This document shows, in pieces, positions 1 to 9,131 of a stretch of DNA of 51,893 bases; within the stretch, counting starts at the first letter, position 1, and each line of letters begins with the position of its first letter. The stretch covers positions 1 through 51,893 of the forward strand of contig NZ_WEKL01000108.1 of NCBI RefSeq assembly GCF_019295435.1. Reading direction: 5' to 3'. The position numbers and the translations under genes were made by a program. The stretch comes from Aquimarina litoralis. GTDB taxonomy: Bacteria > Bacteroidota > Bacteroidia > Flavobacteriales > Flavobacteriaceae. Under the pieces are notes generated by a model. That model was not told where the DNA came from, did no database searches, and saw only the letters and a program-made list of their open reading frames with translations.

Positions 1-309
1 CTTTTTAGCCTCAGCAGCTTTTGCAGCTCTTTCAGCCTCTGCAATACTATTATCTTCAGCTAATAATTTTGTTAAAACAAATCCATTACCATTTTTATAC
101 TGTACTGTACTCCAGTCACCATATCCTGAACTAATTACATATACTTGTGTTCCCTGAGGGATTTCACCAATAATATCAAAATTCGGTCCAGGTCCAGTTC
201 TTAATTCTAACTTTGCAGTAGACATTAAATAGCGGTCTAATGACTTTATCTGAGCGAAAGTCGAAGAAGTCATCACCAATAGCAAAATAAATGTAAAAAT
301 TGATTTCAT
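1..309 (-). CDS. Exported SH3-domain protein, 3' end cut by window
   Basis: This is the first 103 codons of a leftward gene that runs off the left edge with no stop. The start at 309 gives a clean Sec signal peptide (MKSIFTFILL through STFAQ). A bacterial SH3-like domain follows at about residues 28-83, with the typical core LRTGPGPNFDIIG and YGDWSTVQY, ending in GFVLTKLL. After it comes an Ala/Glu/Lys-rich stretch (AEAERAAKAAEAKK) that probably starts a coiled coil. Such domains usually bind peptidoglycan or peptide ligands in the envelope. The specific role cannot be told because the C-terminal part is missing. Confidence 0.75.
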   Translation of the reverse strand, partial: MKSIFTFILLLVMTSSTFAQIKSLDRYLMSTAKLELRTGPGPNFDIIGEIPQGTQVYVISSGYGDWSTVQYKNGNGFVLTKLLAEDNSIAEAERAAKAAEAKK

Positions 310-1217
310 AATCTTTCTGTGTTTACATAATTAAATTCAAAAAATAAAGCAGATTAGGGTCTTGGTTCAGATGTTAATCTTTTTTTGCTTTTTTTCTCGG
401 GTTTTCTCAATAATATTAAAAATTTATTCAAATTCGTCCTCAAAATGGCGATCTCAAAAAATATGCCAAACTGTTGTGTGGAATATTTTGAAATTGTTAA
501 CACTTCTAATTTTTGAAGTAAAACTTACAATTTAATAAGATCTTATAGTTTATTATTTTATTGATTTTCAGTAACTTAAGGTGCTTTTTCTTTAGCTTAA
601 GTTTAAACTTATGTATTAAACAACTGAACTGAAAACTTTTAAACTATAAACAAAAGTAAGTTATTAATCTGAAAAACACAACTTGTTTTGACTTTATTTA
701 CAGAAAATTCTACTTTTTTTTTATTGAATTTGTGTTTTTCAACGATAATTTTGTGTATTACAACTGATTTATCTTGATTTTACAATACTTGAAGCCGGTA
801 TGGTATTTTAAGTGCAATTTAGAGATGAAATTTCCTTTTTTTAGAATTCTTATTCTTTAGTGTAAAATCTAATTTTCACAAAAATTTAACGCTATTTATT
901 ATGTACGCATAGTAAATAGTGTGATTGGTGAGCTTTAGATTTTATTATTTGCTTTGGTACGGTGTTGACAATTAAGTGTTTATAATATTGATTTATTTTT
1001 TTGTACAAAAACTAAGAAATCGTTTATGTTCTTAAAAAAATGGTACTACATTTAAGAAATTATGGTTTTGCCGCTACATCTTTAATCTGATTATTTTACT
1101 GCTTTTTGAATTAAAAATGATGTGGTCAGAAATCGCTGACGATTTTTTATGTGTACGATTTTAGTGAGAATTTGATTTTTTTTTTAAAGAATTTGTAAGA
1201 ATCTAATGAGAAAGTGC
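310..1217. other. 908 bp AT-rich intergenic stretch with one palindrome
   Basis: No convincing gene is visible on either strand; all frames are broken by frequent stops. The only structured element I see is an inverted repeat at 892-919 with 12-base arms and a TACG loop (one T/G pair). The stretch lies downstream of msrA and upstream of the SH3 gene, both leftward. The promoter of the SH3 gene should therefore lie near 320-380. I see no tRNA or known ncRNA signature. Confidence 0.5.
892..919. repeat. 12-bp-arm inverted repeat
   Basis: CTATTTATTATG (892-903) pairs with CATAGTAAATAG (908-919) around a TACG tetranucleotide, with one T-G pair. It has no adjacent T-run, so it does not look like an intrinsic terminator. 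It could be an operator or a structured RNA remnant. Confidence 0.5.
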
Positions 1218-1886
1218 TTAATGTGTTTCTTTGATTAATTCGGGGAATTTTTTCTGGAAACGCTTTAATCTTGGGATAGAAACATTTTGAATATATCTGT
1301 TATAAGGGTTTCTTTTTTCATAATCTTGATGATAGTCTTCAGCTTTCCAGAATTTTTGAAATGGTGTAACTTCAGCTGCTATGTTTCGATTTAAACTTTT
1401 GGTCAAAAAATCTTTCTTTTTCTGTATGATATTTTTTTGCTCGTCGTTTTGGTAAAAGATGATAGATCTATATTGTGAACCTCTATCTGGGCCTTGTCCA
1501 TTTATTTGAGATACATTTTGAGATCCAAAATACACATCCACTAAGGATGCAAAAGAAATAACTTTTGGGTCATATAGTACTTCAACTGCTTCTGCATGTC
1601 CTGTTCGTCCAGTATTACTAGATTCATATGTTGGATTTTCTGTATGCCCACCAGAATATCCGGATACAGCTTCTTGTACACCTTTAACACTCTCATAAAT
1701 GGCTTCTACACACCAAAAGCAACCACTCGCAAAGTATGCGCGTTCCAAACCATTGATGGGTTTGGTTTGAACTGGTGTAATGTTTTGGTTTTGTGTGGTT
1801 GCGTTTTTATTTGATGTTTGGCTATTGCCTTGGCAACCAGATAATAAAATTGAAATAGTGAATAAGCTATATAATAAGGTCTTCAT
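1218..1886 (-). CDS. msrA: Peptide methionine sulfoxide reductase MsrA, lipoprotein form
   Basis: This enzyme reduces methionine-S-sulfoxide in proteins. The family signature GCFWC is at residues 55-59, with catalytic Cys56. Other family motifs follow: GVQEAVSGYSGG, GHAEAVEVLYDP, GPDRGSQYRS and AEDYHQDY. The N-terminus is a lipoprotein signal with lipobox LLSGC (Cys18) and a Ser/Asn/Thr/Gln-rich linker to about residue 45. The protein should therefore be anchored in the envelope and repair oxidised exported proteins rather than cytosolic ones. The length of 222 residues equals a normal MsrA plus the export leader. It stands alone, downstream of the rho terminator, and no MsrB is adjacent. Electrons would have to come from an extracytoplasmic thiol relay not encoded here. 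Confidence 0.93.
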   Translation of the reverse strand: MKTLLYSLFTISILLSGCQGNSQTSNKNATTQNQNITPVQTKPINGLERAYFASGCFWCVEAIYESVKGVQEAVSGYSGGHTENPTYESSNTGRTGHAEAVEVLYDPKVISFASLVDVYFGSQNVSQINGQGPDRGSQYRSIIFYQNDEQKNIIQKKKDFLTKSLNRNIAAEVTPFQKFWKAEDYHQDYEKRNPYNRYIQNVSIPRLKRFQKKFPELIKETH

Positions 1887-2001
1887 AATAGTTGTTTTTT
1901 TGGAAGTAGTAGTCTCATTTTTTTTAAAAACCTTTCAAAGAGTATTTATCTGACAAAATTAATTAGATTCTTTGTAGAGGTATCATAAAGAAATTTTAAA
2001 T

Positions 2002-2034
2002 AAAAAATGGTTGTCATTTCGACAACCATTTTTT
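2002..2034 (-). terminator. Intrinsic terminator after rho
   Basis: A 14-bp stem is formed by 2002-2015 and 2021-2034 around an ATTTC loop. Read leftward it ends in a run of six T, just after the rho stop codon. The A/T tails on both sides make it potentially bidirectional. Confidence 0.85.
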
Positions 2035-2062
2035 ACTATACTATATAAGGTATGAATTTTTA

Positions 2063-3733
2063 TTATCCATTCATGGAGATTAAAAATTCATCATTATTTC
2101 TAGTTTGTTTAAAACGTTCATTGATAAATTCCATAGCTTCTACAGGATTCATATCGGCAAGATATTTTCTCATCACCCACATTCTTTGTATAGTGCTTTC
2201 ATCAAGTAGGATGTCATCTCGACGTGTGCTTGATGATGTAAGGTCGATAGCAGGGAATATTCGTCGATTGGATATTTTGCGATCTAATTGTAATTCCATG
2301 TTACCGGTACCTTTGAATTCTTCAAAGATAACTTCATCCATTTTGGATCCGGTTTCTGTTAATGCGGTAGCAATAATGGTTAGAGATCCACCATTTTCAA
2401 TGTTTCGAGCAGCTCCAAAAAAACGTTTTGGTTTGTGTAAGGCATTGGCATCTACACCTCCACTAAGTATTTTACCTGAGGCAGGTTGTACCGTGTTATA
2501 AGCTCTTGCTAAACGAGTTATTGAGTCTAATAGAATAACTACATCATGACCGCATTCTACTAATCGCTTAGCTTTTTCTAAAACAATATTCGCAATTTTT
2601 ACATGTTCGTGAGCTTCTTTGTCAAAAGTTGAAGCAATTACTTCTCCGCGCACATTACGTTGCATGTCAGTTACCTCTTCAGGACGTTCATCTATTAGAA
2701 GGATCATTTGGTATACTTCAGGATGATTTGCAGCAATAGCATTTGCTACATCCTTTAGTAACATGGTTTTACCTGTTTTAGGTTGAGATACGATCATACC
2801 ACGTTGTCCTTTACCAATAGGAGAGAATAAGTCCATAATCCTTGTGGAAATAGTGCTTTGTTTCTCTGCTATTTTGAATTTTTCTTGAGGGAAAAGAGGT
2901 GTCAGGTGTTCAAATGATACTCGGTCTCTTACTACTTGTGGGTCAAGACCATTAATCTTGTTAACCTTTATTAAAGGGAAATATTTTTCACCTTCTTTAG
3001 GGGGTCTAACCTGACCAAGTACCGTGTCACCAGTTTTTAGACCAAAAAGTCTTATCTGTGATTGGGATACATATATATCATCAGGAGAAGATAGGTAATT
3101 ATAGTCGCTAGATCTTAAAAAACCATACCCGTCTTGCATAATGTCTAATACTCCTTCACTCTGTATGATTGCATCAAATTCGTAATCAGGTTCTTTGTAA
3201 CGATTTCTGTTATCTCTATTTCCATTATCTCTATTCCCGTTATCTTTTTTATTGTTGTTATTACGGTTTTTATTTTGAGATTTATCGTTATTTCTATTTC
3301 TGTTATTATCCTTTCTTTCTTCTTTTCGCTCTTCCTTCTTGTCCTCTTGCTTTTTTTGAGGTTTTTTATTTTCAACAGGTGGTTTGTTTCCTTGATTAGA
3401 ATCTTTGGCTTCTTGCTTAGGAGAGGTGTTTTTTTCCTTTGAAGAAGTAGCTTCTTTCGAGGGAGCATTATTTTGAGCTGGAGTCTTTTTAGTACGAGGT
3501 CTTTTTTGACGTGTAGCTTGCTTTGGTTTAGCCTTGTCCTTGTCTGTTTTATTTGTAGAAGTTTCTTCTGTAATAACTTCTTTTACCTTAGTAGGGTTGG
3601 CTGCTTGGTAATCTAATATCTGATATACCAAGTCTAATTTTTTCATACTGCGAAACTTAGGTACTTTTAAACTTTTCGCAATTTCCTGTAACTCAGGAAG
3701 CTTTTTCGCTTTTAATTCAGAAATCTCTAACAT
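2063..3733 (-). CDS. rho: Transcription termination factor Rho with long low-complexity insert
   Basis: This is the hexameric RNA-dependent ATPase that terminates transcription. The N-terminal helical domain is at about residues 1-45. A highly charged stretch of roughly 130 residues rich in Lys, Asn, Arg, Glu and Gln follows (about 50-180), with RNRNN and [10 protein letters not shown] repeats. After it come the cold-shock-like RNA-binding domain ([16 protein letters not shown]) and the RecA-type ATPase with Walker A (QPKTGKTM), Walker B ([11 protein letters not shown]) and the Q-loop/R-loop region ([21 protein letters not shown]). At 556 residues it is much longer than E. coli Rho (419), which the insert explains. 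Such inserts are known in Bacteroidetes Rho and are probably disordered. It is a single-gene unit with its own terminator. Confidence 0.97.
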   Translation of the reverse strand: MLEISELKAKKLPELQEIAKSLKVPKFRSMKKLDLVYQILDYQAANPTKVKEVITEETSTNKTDKDKAKPKQATRQKRPRTKKTPAQNNAPSKEATSSKEKNTSPKQEAKDSNQGNKPPVENKKPQKKQEDKKEERKEERKDNNRNRNNDKSQNKNRNNNNKKDNGNRDNGNRDNRNRYKEPDYEFDAIIQSEGVLDIMQDGYGFLRSSDYNYLSSPDDIYVSQSQIRLFGLKTGDTVLGQVRPPKEGEKYFPLIKVNKINGLDPQVVRDRVSFEHLTPLFPQEKFKIAEKQSTISTRIMDLFSPIGKGQRGMIVSQPKTGKTMLLKDVANAIAANHPEVYQMILLIDERPEEVTDMQRNVRGEVIASTFDKEAHEHVKIANIVLEKAKRLVECGHDVVILLDSITRLARAYNTVQPASGKILSGGVDANALHKPKRFFGAARNIENGGSLTIIATALTETGSKMDEVIFEEFKGTGNMELQLDRKISNRRIFPAIDLTSSSTRRDDILLDESTIQRMWVMRKYLADMNPVEAMEFINERFKQTRNNDEFLISMNG

Positions 3734-3903
3734 TTAAATTTGTTATATAATTTAAGGTTCTGGTATTAAATTTTCTAAAGAAGAATTCTAGGAAAATTTT
3801 ATTAAGAAGGTAAGTAACCTAATATAGAATGGGTTACATCATTTGTGATGCAAGTATACGACTTTATTTTTGATTTTAACCTATAATTATAAAAAGAAAC
3901 TCT

Positions 3904-3911
3904 TATTTTTG
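3904..3911 (+). promoter_or_regulatory. Bacteroidetes -7 box (TATTTTTG)
   Basis: TATTTTTG matches the TAnnTTTG consensus of the primary Bacteroidetes sigma factor and lies 22 bp before the DUF4293 start. The -33 element is not clear. Confidence 0.5.
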
Positions 3912-3933
3912 CATTTCCAAAAGAATAAGGGGA

Positions 3934-4344
3934 ATGATACAAAGAATTCAATCCATATATTTGTTTTTAGTTGTGGTAATATCAGGTGGAATTTCTGCAC
4001 TTTTACCATATGGAATAGATCAAAATAAAGAAGCACTTCTAGCGCAAGATAATCTTTTAGTTATGGGGTTATTTGGAGGATCTGCTATTTTAGCCTTGAT
4101 CAGTATTTTTTTATTTAAAAATAGACAGCTCCAATTTGTAATGGGGCGAATCAATATCTTATTAAACTTTATTTTACTAGGAGTATTTGTTTATTGGTCA
4201 CTAACATTATCTGGAGAAACAGCGGTTTCTGAGAAAGGTATTGGGATGTTACTTCCTATTATTTCTATCGTTTTATTAGTGGTAGCCAATAAGGCTATTA
4301 AAAAGGATGAAAATCTCGTAAAATCTGTAGATCGATTGCGATAA
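3934..4344 (+). CDS. DUF4293 membrane protein
   Basis: This 136-residue protein has four predicted transmembrane helices (about 5-25, 42-60, 70-90 and 105-122). It ends in a positively charged tail with NKAIKKDE and VDRLR, the hallmark of the Bacteroidetes-specific DUF4293 family. The start MIQRIQSIYLFL is the usual family start. The biochemical role is unknown. The gene is divergent from rho, as is common in flavobacteria, and is followed by an intrinsic terminator. Confidence 0.85.
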   Translation: MIQRIQSIYLFLVVVISGGISALLPYGIDQNKEALLAQDNLLVMGLFGGSAILALISIFLFKNRQLQFVMGRINILLNFILLGVFVYWSLTLSGETAVSEKGIGMLLPIISIVLLVVANKAIKKDENLVKSVDRLR

Positions 4345-4373
4345 ACCTAAAATCTTAGTAGTATTAGTGCGTT

Positions 4374-4410
4374 AGAACCCGGAGTATGCCAACTTCGGGT
4401 TCTTATTTTT
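4374..4410 (+). terminator. Intrinsic terminator after the DUF4293 gene
   Basis: AGAACCCG (4374-4381) pairs with CGGGTTCT (4396-4403), and the rightward strand continues into TTATTTTT. The right arm abuts the stop codon of the convergent phosphoesterase gene. Confidence 0.8.
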
Positions 4411-4897
4411 TACCTAATTCTATTACTTCAAGATTTTCTATTTTATCTTCATCGATTGTAAATCGCAACATTGTTCTTATTTTGTGGAAACCATGTTTTC
4501 CTGCAGCTCCTGGATTCATGTGTAGTAAACCATTAACATTGTCAGGAATTACTTTTAGGATATGCGAATGTCCACAAATAAATAGTTTGGGAGGATTGTT
4601 TTTAATTTCTTGTCTTGTTGTACTATTATATTTAGGCGGATAGCCACCAATATGTGTAATCCAAACTGAAACTTTTTCACAATTAAACCGTTGGTGTAAA
4701 GGAAAGCTTACTCGCGCTTTGTCGTTATCAATATTGCCATAAACTGCTCTCAAAGGTTTGATAGCTTCTATGGCATCTGTTACCTTTAAATCACCAATAT
4801 CTCCAGCGTGCCATACTTCATCCGCCTGCTTGACATAGTGAAGAATACGATCATCAATATAACTGTGAGTGTCACTAAGTAAGAGTATTTTTTTCAA
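4403..4897 (-). CDS. YfcE/MJ0936-family metallophosphoesterase
   Basis: This 164-residue calcineurin-like phosphoesterase has the dimetal motifs in order: LLSDTHSY (D-x-H), WHAGDIGD (GD), YGNIDND (GN-D), THIGG and CGHSH. The short single-domain length fits the YfcE/MJ0936 phosphodiesterase group, cytosolic enzymes whose physiological substrate is mostly unknown. It is convergent with the DUF4293 gene and divergent from truA, so it probably forms its own unit. Confidence 0.9.
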   Translation of the reverse strand: MKKILLLSDTHSYIDDRILHYVKQADEVWHAGDIGDLKVTDAIEAIKPLRAVYGNIDNDKARVSFPLHQRFNCEKVSVWITHIGGYPPKYNSTTRQEIKNNPPKLFICGHSHILKVIPDNVNGLLHMNPGAAGKHGFHKIRTMLRFTIDEDKIENLEVIELGKK

Positions 4898-4974
4898 ATG
4901 TATAAATAGATATCGTTTATAATCTTATAAGTAAACCGAAAGATCAATATATAACACATCTCTTTTATATAAAG

Positions 4975-4982
4975 TATATTTG
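4975..4982 (+). promoter_or_regulatory. -7 box upstream of truA (TATATTTG)
   Basis: TATATTTG is an exact TAnnTTTG match 33 bp upstream of the TTG start of truA. A transcript beginning about 7 bp downstream would have a leader of roughly 25 nt. Confidence 0.55.
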
Positions 4983-5015
4983 CGGTCTGATTTAGAACAA
5001 AAATAAAATAAAGCT

Positions 5016-5759
5016 TTGAGATATTTTTTAGAACTTTCTTATAATGGGACGTCTTATCATGGTTGGCAAAGACAGCCAAATGCTATTTCGATACAAGAGG
5101 TTTTAGAAAATTCATTATCTCTGTTGTTGAAATCTAAGATAGAAATTGTTGGAGCTGGAAGAACAGATGCGGGAGTTCATGCTAAACAGATTATGGCTCA
5201 TTTTGATTATGAAAATGATGTAGAAGAAAATCAACTTTGTTATAAACTTAATTCTCTTCTTCCGCCGGAAATTGCAATTCAAAAAGTATATGCAGTTAAA
5301 GGCGAATCACATGCTCGATTTGATGCTTTTAGTAGATCATACGAGTATTTGATAGCCTTAAATAAAGATCCTTTTCATATAAATAAAGCCTACTATTTGA
5401 GGAAAGAGTTAGATATAGATTTAATGAATGAGGCTGCTAAATTACTGTTAAACTATACGAATTTTAAATGTTTCAGTAAGTCGAAAACCGATGTAAAAAC
5501 GTATAATTGTACTATAACAGAAGCTATTTGGGAAAGAAATGGTAGTATGTTGATTTTCAGGATTACTGCTAATCGATTTCTAAGAAATATGGTAAGAGCA
5601 ATTGTGGGAACTCTCGTAGAAATAGGAGAGCATAAGTTGAATCTTGAAGATTTAGAAAGAATTATTAAAAGTGAAAATCGTAGTGAAGCTGGATATTCTG
5701 TGCCTGCTCATGGGTTATATTTGACGAAAGTAGCGTATCCTGCGAATATATATATGTAA
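5016..5759 (+). CDS. truA: tRNA pseudouridine synthase A (TruA)
   Basis: TruA isomerises uridines 38-40 in the tRNA anticodon arm. The catalytic aspartate lies in the conserved GRTDAGVHA motif at about residues 48-56. RYFLELSYNGT at the N-terminus and NRFLRNMVRAIVGTLVEIG near the C-terminus are also family hallmarks. The start is a TTG at 5016. It is preferred because RYFLELSYNGTSYHGWQ begins exactly where family members begin and no ATG fits. The 247-residue length is normal. The ABC transporter gene follows after only 2 bp, suggesting co-transcription. Confidence 0.95.
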   Translation: MRYFLELSYNGTSYHGWQRQPNAISIQEVLENSLSLLLKSKIEIVGAGRTDAGVHAKQIMAHFDYENDVEENQLCYKLNSLLPPEIAIQKVYAVKGESHARFDAFSRSYEYLIALNKDPFHINKAYYLRKELDIDLMNEAAKLLLNYTNFKCFSKSKTDVKTYNCTITEAIWERNGSMLIFRITANRFLRNMVRAIVGTLVEIGEHKLNLEDLERIIKSENRSEAGYSVPAHGLYLTKVAYPANIYM

Positions 5760-5761
5760 TA

Positions 5762-7528
5762 ATGGCTGAAAAAAGCGGAAAGGCATTTGATTTTAAGTTG
5801 TTTAGAAGACTGATTGGGTATACAAATCCGTATCGATTTACCTTTTATTTTGTAGCACTAGCAGCTATACTGTTATCCGCATTCGCAATATTAAGGCCTC
5901 TTTTATTACAAAAAGCTATTGATGAAAGTTTTATTCCAAAAGACAGTCAACTTATTGTGTTTTATATCAGTTTGATGTTAGGAGTATTACTCTTAGAAGT
6001 GGTTTTTCAATTTTTGTTCATTTATTTTGCAAATTGGTTAGGACAAGAAGTGATCAGAGATTTACGAGTAAAACTTTTTGATCATATGTTAGGTTTTAAA
6101 AAACAATACTATGATCAATCTGCGGTGGGTAGATTAGTTACCAGAGCAGTAAGTGATATCGAGACCATTGCCAGTATTTTTAGTCAAGGTCTTTTTATGA
6201 TTATAAGTGATCTACTTAAAATGTTTGTGATCCTTTGCTTCATGATCTATTACAGCTGGCAGCTTACACTAATTGTCTTAGCAGTTTTACCTTTTATTGT
6301 TTTTGCAACGAGAGTTTTTCAAAGAAAAATGAAAACCGCTTTTGAAGAAGTAAGAACACAGGTTTCAAATCTAAATTCTTTTGTGCAAGAACGGATAACA
6401 GGAATGAAAATAGTCCAACTATTTACAAGAGAAAAAATAGAGTATGAAAATTTTAAAGAGATAAACGAAAAACACAAAAAGGGGTGGATCAAAACGGTCT
6501 GGTATAACTCGATTTTTTTTCCAATTGCAGAAATGTCTAGTTCTGTTGCCATTGGATTTATAGTATGGTATGGAGGTTCAAAAGCAGCTGAAGGAGATGT
6601 AATAACTTTAGGTATTGTGATAGCATTTATAGAGCTCTCACAGATGCTTTTTAGACCATTGCGACAAATTGCAGATAAGTTTAATACTTTACAAATGGGA
6701 ATGGTAGCAGCCAATAGAGTGTTCGCTATTTTGGATACTGAATCCAAGATTAACGATTTGGGACAAACAGAACTTGAAACAATTAAAGGTGCTATTGATT
6801 TTACTGATGTGCGATTTAGTTATGTTGAGAATGAAGAAGTATTAAAAGGAATTTCGGTTTCTGTAAAATCAGGAGAAACGGTTGCCATTGTAGGCGCTAC
6901 GGGAGCAGGAAAATCAACTATCATTAATTTGTTAAATAGATTTTACGAAATTGATAGTGGCACCATCTCTATTGACAAAAAATCGATTCATGATATTGAT
7001 TTAAAGTCATTAAGAAGCCATATTGCCGTAGTTTTACAGGATGTTTTTTTGTTTGCGGATACTATTTTTAATAATATTACCCTTAACGATCCAGATGTGA
7101 CTGAAGAAATAGTTGTTAAGGCGGCAAAGGAAATAGGTATTCATGATTTTATTATGAGTCTGCCAAATGGGTATCATTATAATGTAAAAGAAAGAGGAGT
7201 CATGCTTTCTTCGGGGCAAAGACAGTTAATTTCATTTTTAAGAGCCTATGTAACTAATCCTGAAATTTTGGTGTTAGATGAGGCGACGTCTTCTATAGAT
7301 TCGCATAGTGAGCAATTGATCCAAGATGCTACCGATAAGATAACTCAAGATAGAACTTCTATTGTTATCGCGCATCGATTAGCTACCATTAAAAATGCAG
7401 ATAAAATTATTGTAATGGATAGTGGTAAAATTGTAGAGCAAGGAAATCACAATGAACTTTTAAAAGTGGAACATGGATATTATAAAAATCTTTACGAAGT
7501 TCAGTTTAGTGAAATGAAAGAAGCTTGA
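5762..7528 (+). CDS. MsbA-type ABC exporter (fused TMD-NBD half transporter)
   Basis: This 588-residue homodimer-forming ABC exporter carries a six-helix type IV membrane domain (about 20-320) and a C-terminal nucleotide-binding domain. The Walker A motif GATGAGKST is near residue 378, the signature LSSGQRQL near 481, Walker B ILVLDEATS near 503, and the switch histidine is in IVIAHRL. Relatives flip lipids such as lipid A or export hydrophobic compounds; the substrate here cannot be told. It follows truA by 2 bp. Its last 28 bp overlap the 3' end of the convergent DUF3667 gene. Confidence 0.92.
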   Translation: MAEKSGKAFDFKLFRRLIGYTNPYRFTFYFVALAAILLSAFAILRPLLLQKAIDESFIPKDSQLIVFYISLMLGVLLLEVVFQFLFIYFANWLGQEVIRDLRVKLFDHMLGFKKQYYDQSAVGRLVTRAVSDIETIASIFSQGLFMIISDLLKMFVILCFMIYYSWQLTLIVLAVLPFIVFATRVFQRKMKTAFEEVRTQVSNLNSFVQERITGMKIVQLFTREKIEYENFKEINEKHKKGWIKTVWYNSIFFPIAEMSSSVAIGFIVWYGGSKAAEGDVITLGIVIAFIELSQMLFRPLRQIADKFNTLQMGMVAANRVFAILDTESKINDLGQTELETIKGAIDFTDVRFSYVENEEVLKGISVSVKSGETVAIVGATGAGKSTIINLLNRFYEIDSGTISIDKKSIHDIDLKSLRSHIAVVLQDVFLFADTIFNNITLNDPDVTEEIVVKAAKEIGIHDFIMSLPNGYHYNVKERGVMLSSGQRQLISFLRAYVTNPEILVLDEATSSIDSHSEQLIQDATDKITQDRTSIVIAHRLATIKNADKIIVMDSGKIVEQGNHNELLKVEHGYYKNLYEVQFSEMKEA

Positions 7529-8301
7529 TTGATCAAGCCGTTTTCTTCTAAGATTTTATAAGCTAACCCTCCAATAACACTAATGCCTACTATAATAAGG
7601 AAGATTAATAGGAAACCTACAAAACCTTTAACTATAATTTTCCAATAACTGACGTTGTAAAGATTTTTGAATAAAAAAGTAGCATAAATTAGCTGAATTA
7701 GCAGAAAAATAAAGCTACTTTCTTCCAGATAGTCTCCAAAGATAAATGTAATTATATATGGTATAAATGTAAGCATGGTAAGGTGCGCAATAAGATAAGC
7801 GTTAATTACACTGTGCTCTATAAAATTATATTTTCTGTACTTTCTAAAAATGAAACGGGACATTAAAGAATAAAACGGAATAAATATAAAGTATCCAAGT
7901 GTTGGGTATTTTTCTGTGGTTTCTAAAAAAAGTTGTATCATTTCTGACTTGCCATCATATTTTTCGGTTTCTGAGGCGATATGAAATGCTTTTTCTTTAA
8001 TAAAACTTAATATCGTAGAAAGTGTTAGTGATAATAGAAAATATGAAGGTAGGTTTAAATGTTTCTTTCTAACACCATTAATATATTCTTCTATTACAAC
8101 ATGAGGCTTGATAGTAAGATCTTTTATAGTTCTTATCAAAGTACTATCCACATTAAGATATACTTCACTAATTTCTGTAATTAAACTTTTTAAAGTAATG
8201 CCTTTGGTAATTTTTTTAGCTCCGCAATGAGAACAGAAATTTACATTTTCAACACTATGTCCACAGTTCTTACAATTAGAAATTGTAATAGATTCCTTCA
8301 T
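7501..8301 (-). CDS. DUF3667 membrane protein with N-terminal zinc ribbon (copy 2)
   Basis: The N-terminus has a zinc-ribbon pattern (CKNCG, then FCSHCGAKKITK) at about residues 10-32. An amphipathic conserved block follows (LNVDSTLIRTIKDL, KPHVVIEEYINGVRKKHLNP-like) and then about five hydrophobic helices. This layout is typical of DUF3667, a Bacteroidetes family of unknown function. It is paralogous to the gene just upstream, shares the CGAKKITK core, and is separated from it by 35 bp. It is the last gene of the folP-cdaA operon. Its 3' end overlaps the convergent ABC exporter by 28 bp, so no terminator separates the two transcripts. Confidence 0.85.
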   Translation of the reverse strand: MKESITISNCKNCGHSVENVNFCSHCGAKKITKGITLKSLITEISEVYLNVDSTLIRTIKDLTIKPHVVIEEYINGVRKKHLNLPSYFLLSLTLSTILSFIKEKAFHIASETEKYDGKSEMIQLFLETTEKYPTLGYFIFIPFYSLMSRFIFRKYRKYNFIEHSVINAYLIAHLTMLTFIPYIITFIFGDYLEESSFIFLLIQLIYATFLFKNLYNVSYWKIIVKGFVGFLLIFLIIVGISVIGGLAYKILEENGLINQASFISLN

Positions 8302-8336
8302 TTGTTTAAGTTGTTTTTAGAATGCTTGATGATTTT

Positions 8337-9131
8337 TTAGACCGAAGAACTTCCGTTAATAGGCATAATTCCTGTTTGCACCATAATGATAGCTGATATT
8401 ATAGAGAAAATAATAAATAATATGATCATGATGACAAAAAATAATAGTGTTTTCAATATGATTTTTTTCCAACTTAAGTCATATAATTTCTTAAGCACAT
8501 AAGCGATGTAAAATATAGAAGTAGGAAACTGAATCCATAACACTAAATAAAGGTTTTCCACGGTTAAGAGTATAGGTAATGTAATAAAACTAATTACCAT
8601 GGTGATATGCGAATAAGCATAGAGGTGAATTACAAGATGTTCTGTTAGGTTATATTTTTTATAATTAAAAAACACCAACCTTGATATCAATGCTAAAATA
8701 GGAATTGTCAAAAAAGAGGTTAGAGATTGATATTCAAATGAAATATCTGAAGCTATTTTACTAACTTCCATTTGCTCCTCTGTAGTCATCACGTTAGCAA
8801 AAATATCATCTTTGTATTTTTTTAAAATAAATGTGTATAAACTAGCAATAGTAAGTGATATTGCAAAATAGCTAAAGACGTTTACATATCTTTTTCTAAG
8901 GCCATGGATAAAACCATCAATCACATCTTTGGGTTTTGTGAACAGGTGGATAAAGGTTCTGATGACAGAGTTGTCCAGATTTAAAAAACGATCACTAAAT
9001 TCTTGAGTTAAATTTTTAAAAGTGATTCGTTTTGTAATTTTCTTAGCACCACAATTAGGGCAATAGGAAAAATTATTGATCTCGTATCCACAGTTTTTAC
9101 AATGATTAATAGGAGTAAGCTTATTATCCAT
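8337..9131 (-). CDS. DUF3667 membrane protein with N-terminal zinc ribbon (copy 1)
   Basis: The domain order matches its downstream paralogue: paired CxxC knuckles (CKNCGYEI, YCPNCGAKKITK), then the LNLDNSVIRTF block, KPKDVIDGFIHGLRKRY, and five or so membrane helices. The start ATG overlaps the cdaA stop codon (TAATG), so translation is probably coupled to cdaA. The function is unknown. The cytosolic zinc ribbon plus membrane bundle would suit a sensor or a scaffold for the neighbouring c-di-AMP synthase, but that is inference from context only. Confidence 0.85.
   Translation of the reverse strand: MDNKLTPINHCKNCGYEINNFSYCPNCGAKKITKRITFKNLTQEFSDRFLNLDNSVIRTFIHLFTKPKDVIDGFIHGLRKRYVNVFSYFAISLTIASLYTFILKKYKDDIFANVMTTEEQMEVSKIASDISFEYQSLTSFLTIPILALISRLVFFNYKKYNLTEHLVIHLYAYSHITMVISFITLPILLTVENLYLVLWIQFPTSIFYIAYVLKKLYDLSWKKIILKTLLFFVIMIILFIIFSIISAIIMVQTGIMPINGSSSV

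Noticed and set aside
310..1217. tRNA, tmRNA or 6S RNA gene in the long gap
   Set aside because: No cloverleaf, T-loop GGTTCRA pattern or tmRNA tag could be seen.
2052..2501. 149-residue rightward ORF over rho
   Set aside because: It is the antisense shadow of the conserved Rho ATPase domain.
4894..5079. 61-residue leftward ORF spanning the truA promoter
   Set aside because: It is composed of hydrophobic residues from AT-rich DNA, overlaps truA and its promoter, and shows no coding pattern.
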